A stretch of DNA of 57,002 bases from Catenaria anguillulae PL171. Lineage: Eukaryota; Blastocladiomycota; Blastocladiomycetes; Blastocladiales; Catenariaceae. This document shows positions 55,190 to 57,002 of the stretch, piece after piece. Position 1 is the stretch's first letter; every line of letters begins with the position of its first letter. The position numbers were made by a program, and so were the translations under genes. The DNA is taken from the NCBI GenBank assembly GCA_002102555.1, contig MCFL01000157.1, positions 1 through 57,002 on the forward strand, read 5' to 3'. The notes under the pieces were generated by a model, which was given only the letters and a program-made list of their open reading frames with translations, searched no databases and was not told the origin of the DNA.

Positions 55190-56466
55190 CTATACCGTCA
55201 CAGCCGCGGTTGGCTGCGCAGACTCGACACTACCCTCCGCCTCACCGTCCGACTCGTCGACCTGGTCCACCTCATCAGCGGCCGCCTGCGCCGCGGCCGC
55301 CATGGCGGCCCGCGACCCCCTCCTCTTGCCATGCAAGGCCTTGCACTTGTTCCCTGGCGCAGACGTATGCCTGGCCAAGGCATCTCGCCTGCCAAACGAC
55401 CGGCCGCACTCGTCACAATGCCACTTCTTCTCGCCCGTATGAATACGCATGTGCCGCTTCAAGTCGTGCCCGCGCGCAAACCGGCTCGAGCACGACCCAA
55501 AGTGCACTTGTAAGGCTTTTCGGCCTCGAGGCGCGTCGGGTCGTATGCGAGACCGTCGACGGGAAGCGTCAGGGTGGACGCATCGTGGGCAGCGGCGGCG
55601 GCTGCAGCGGCGGCCGCGGCGGCTGCTGCTGCAGCAGCAAGGAGGCTTGATTGCGGGCCGAGCTGGTGCGCCGTTGTTGGGTCCGTGTAAAACGAAACGG
55701 ACCGCTTGCGCTTTTGCGACCGCTTGATGGAGGAAAAGTGCAACGGGACAGGGGACGGAGCCGGGGAGCCGGTCGGGGTGGATGCGCCAGAGTTTGGAGC
55801 CGACGAGTGGGCAGACCCGGGTATGGCGGGGGCAGGTGCGATGGGTGTGTACATGGACGGTCCCGGATGCGAAATGCCGACGGTCGATGTGGCAGGTGAC
55901 GAGCACATCGAGTCGTTGGCCGCCGTGATCGAGCTAAGGTACGCCTGCGCGGACGGGATAGATGATGCGTTGTGCGTTGTGGCAGCAGCGTACATGTCGA
56001 AAGTGGGCGTTGACGACATTGACGACGAAGTCGAGTAGGAGGAGGCAGGGATCGATGCATTGTGGAATGCGAATTCACGCATCGCCACGGTGGCAGATTG
56101 TGCCGCGGCAAATGCCGATGGAACGGGCGTGGACTCTGCCGATGTGGCCGGCGTGCTCATGAACGATGAGAGATCCCAGGTTGTTGGTGCCGAATCCATG
56201 AACGACGAGAAGGAAGAGACACCAAGCGAAAATGTCGACGGCGCGGGCGCCAATGCAGCCGAATCCGACTGGGACCGCTGCCGCTTACGTTGCCCATTTT
56301 CCGACGGGTGGCCAAAAGATGCATCATCGGTAGCCGAAGTGTCATTTGACGCGTCAGCCGCGACTGATGGAGGCATGGCCGGCGTGGGTGAGGGCGAACC
56401 CGGTGCAGATGCATTCGACACCAGCGACGGTGGTGAAGAAGCAAGCGCGGGCGGCGCGGCGGCCAT
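55190..56466 (-). CDS. C2H2 zinc-finger transcription factor (Crz1/Prz1-like)
   Basis: DNA-binding regulator. The C-terminal part has two fingers: the first (EKPYKC through CSSRFARGHDLKRHMRIH) is canonical C2H2; the second, WHCDECGRSFGRRDALARHT then NKC, ends in Cys instead of the final His, as in the finger of calcineurin-regulated Crz1-type factors (inference). An acidic tail DEVDQVDESDGEAEG follows. The N-terminal ~320 residues are Ser/Pro/Ala-rich with an uninterrupted run of ~17 Ala (about 55587-55641). The frame slips by one base near 55505-55512, inside the first finger, beside a GGG run. One extra G would restore the Cys spacing, so an assembly indel is likely. Start at MAAAPPALAS (56466) is tentative; an in-frame ATG (MVLFHH) lies upstream. 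Confidence 0.75.
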
Positions 56467-56551
56467 GGCGGTGATGCAGAAGAGAAACCAAACACACGCG
56501 GCGAAAGGAGGAGTTCGGCCGAGTTGGTTGCCAGCCGCGGGATGCGATGGG

Positions 56552-57002
56552 TCAATGCTCGTGAGCGACTGAGTGCGGCGGTGATGGAAGAGCACCATGG
56601 GCGAGACGACCAGAGGCTCCTCCGAATCGGATGGAGAGTCTGCCGCGTTGGCCCAGCGGATGCTTCGTTGGGGTTGTCGAACTGAGGTGGTGGGTTGGCG
56701 ACAATGGTCGGTTGCTCGCCTGACTGCGCTGGGAGGCGTGTTGCGCGACAAACGGCGACGGCTTGGGTGACGGGAATGCAGCCGAGGCAGCAGCGTTGGA
56801 TGCAGCCAAGAGTTCGGCCGTGGTCGAGAACGAGTCAAACAGGACAGATGTCGGCATGGAACCGGGCGACGACGACCCAAGAGACGACCAAGAGAGAGCC
56901 GGTGACACGTTTGCGTACCAGCCGACAAGTCCAATGGTACCGGATCGGGTGAGAAGGGATGTGACCCAACCACTGGTGTCGGAGGCGTGGACGACGGACT
57001 TT
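56552..57002 (-). CDS. Possible coding sequence running in from the right edge
   Basis: An open minus-strand frame enters the window and reads through GTIGLVGWYANVSPALSWSS and TSVLFDSFSTTAELLAASNA to a stop at 56552. Codon use is like the neighbours. It may be a 5' exon of the zinc-finger gene or the end of another gene; no domain is visible. Confidence 0.35.
   Translation of the reverse strand, partial: KSVVHASDTSGWVTSLLTRSGTIGLVGWYANVSPALSWSSLGSSSPGSMPTSVLFDSFSTTAELLAASNAAASAAFPSPKPSPFVAQHASQRSQASNRPLSPTHHLSSTTPTKHPLGQRGRLSIRFGGASGRLAHGALPSPPHSVAHEH

Noticed and set aside
1-57002. CRISPR array or bacterial-type operons
   Set aside because: No regularly spaced direct repeats; genes have spliceosomal introns and eukaryotic families.

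Overview
The window is nuclear DNA from a fungus, most likely an early-diverging (chytrid-like, possibly Blastocladiomycota) lineage. That placement is an inference. It rests on GC-rich coding sequence, 45-120 bp GT-AG introns (donors mostly GTACGT, GTGCGT, GTTCGT or GTATG), fungal-type genes (Gcn5, Doa1, Rck-type kinase, Crz1-like zinc finger), genes that yeasts and most Dikarya lack (Elongin B), and a DIRS retrotransposon.

Left part (1-17.7 kb): the 3' part of exosome subunit Rrp40; a ferritin; a RhoGAP protein; on the minus strand, a large Mdm1/SNX13-type PXA-RGS-Nexin_C membrane protein with no visible PX domain; recombination factor Swi5; on the minus strand, Elongin B; an unresolved, probably coding stretch at 13.7-14.8 kb; and Doa1/PLAA, a WD40-PFU-PUL partner of Cdc48.

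Middle (17.9-30 kb): a divergent Cdc20/Cdh1-like APC/C activator (minus); a two-thioredoxin-domain ER protein disulfide isomerase (minus); then a chromatin block of Gcn5 acetyltransferase (plus), a USP16/45-like deubiquitinase (minus) and KDM8/JMJD5 (plus); and a secreted CAP/PR-1 protein.

Retroelement (31.9-36.8 kb): one DIRS element on the minus strand, whole as far as can be read, with 113-bp inverted terminal repeats and an internal complementary region. A poorly resolved host gene or gene remnant lies just to its left.

Right part (37.4-57 kb): a very long Tel1/ATM checkpoint kinase; an Rck2/Srk1-like kinase; a minus-strand fusion of cytochrome b561, cytochrome b5 and cytochrome b5 reductase; a kelch-type single-pass membrane protein; and a minus-strand zinc-finger transcription factor with possible further exons at the window edge.

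Genes are packed tightly. Several pairs end tail to tail 70-90 bp apart (Swi5/ELOB, Gcn5/USP) and others share short divergent promoters (PDI/Gcn5, USP/KDM8). A few clearly functional genes carry apparent one-base frame slips next to short G runs, which suggests residual indel errors in the assembly. Splice sites were inferred by reading for conserved protein sequence and checking phase. For nearly all multi-exon genes the summed exon length is a multiple of three.
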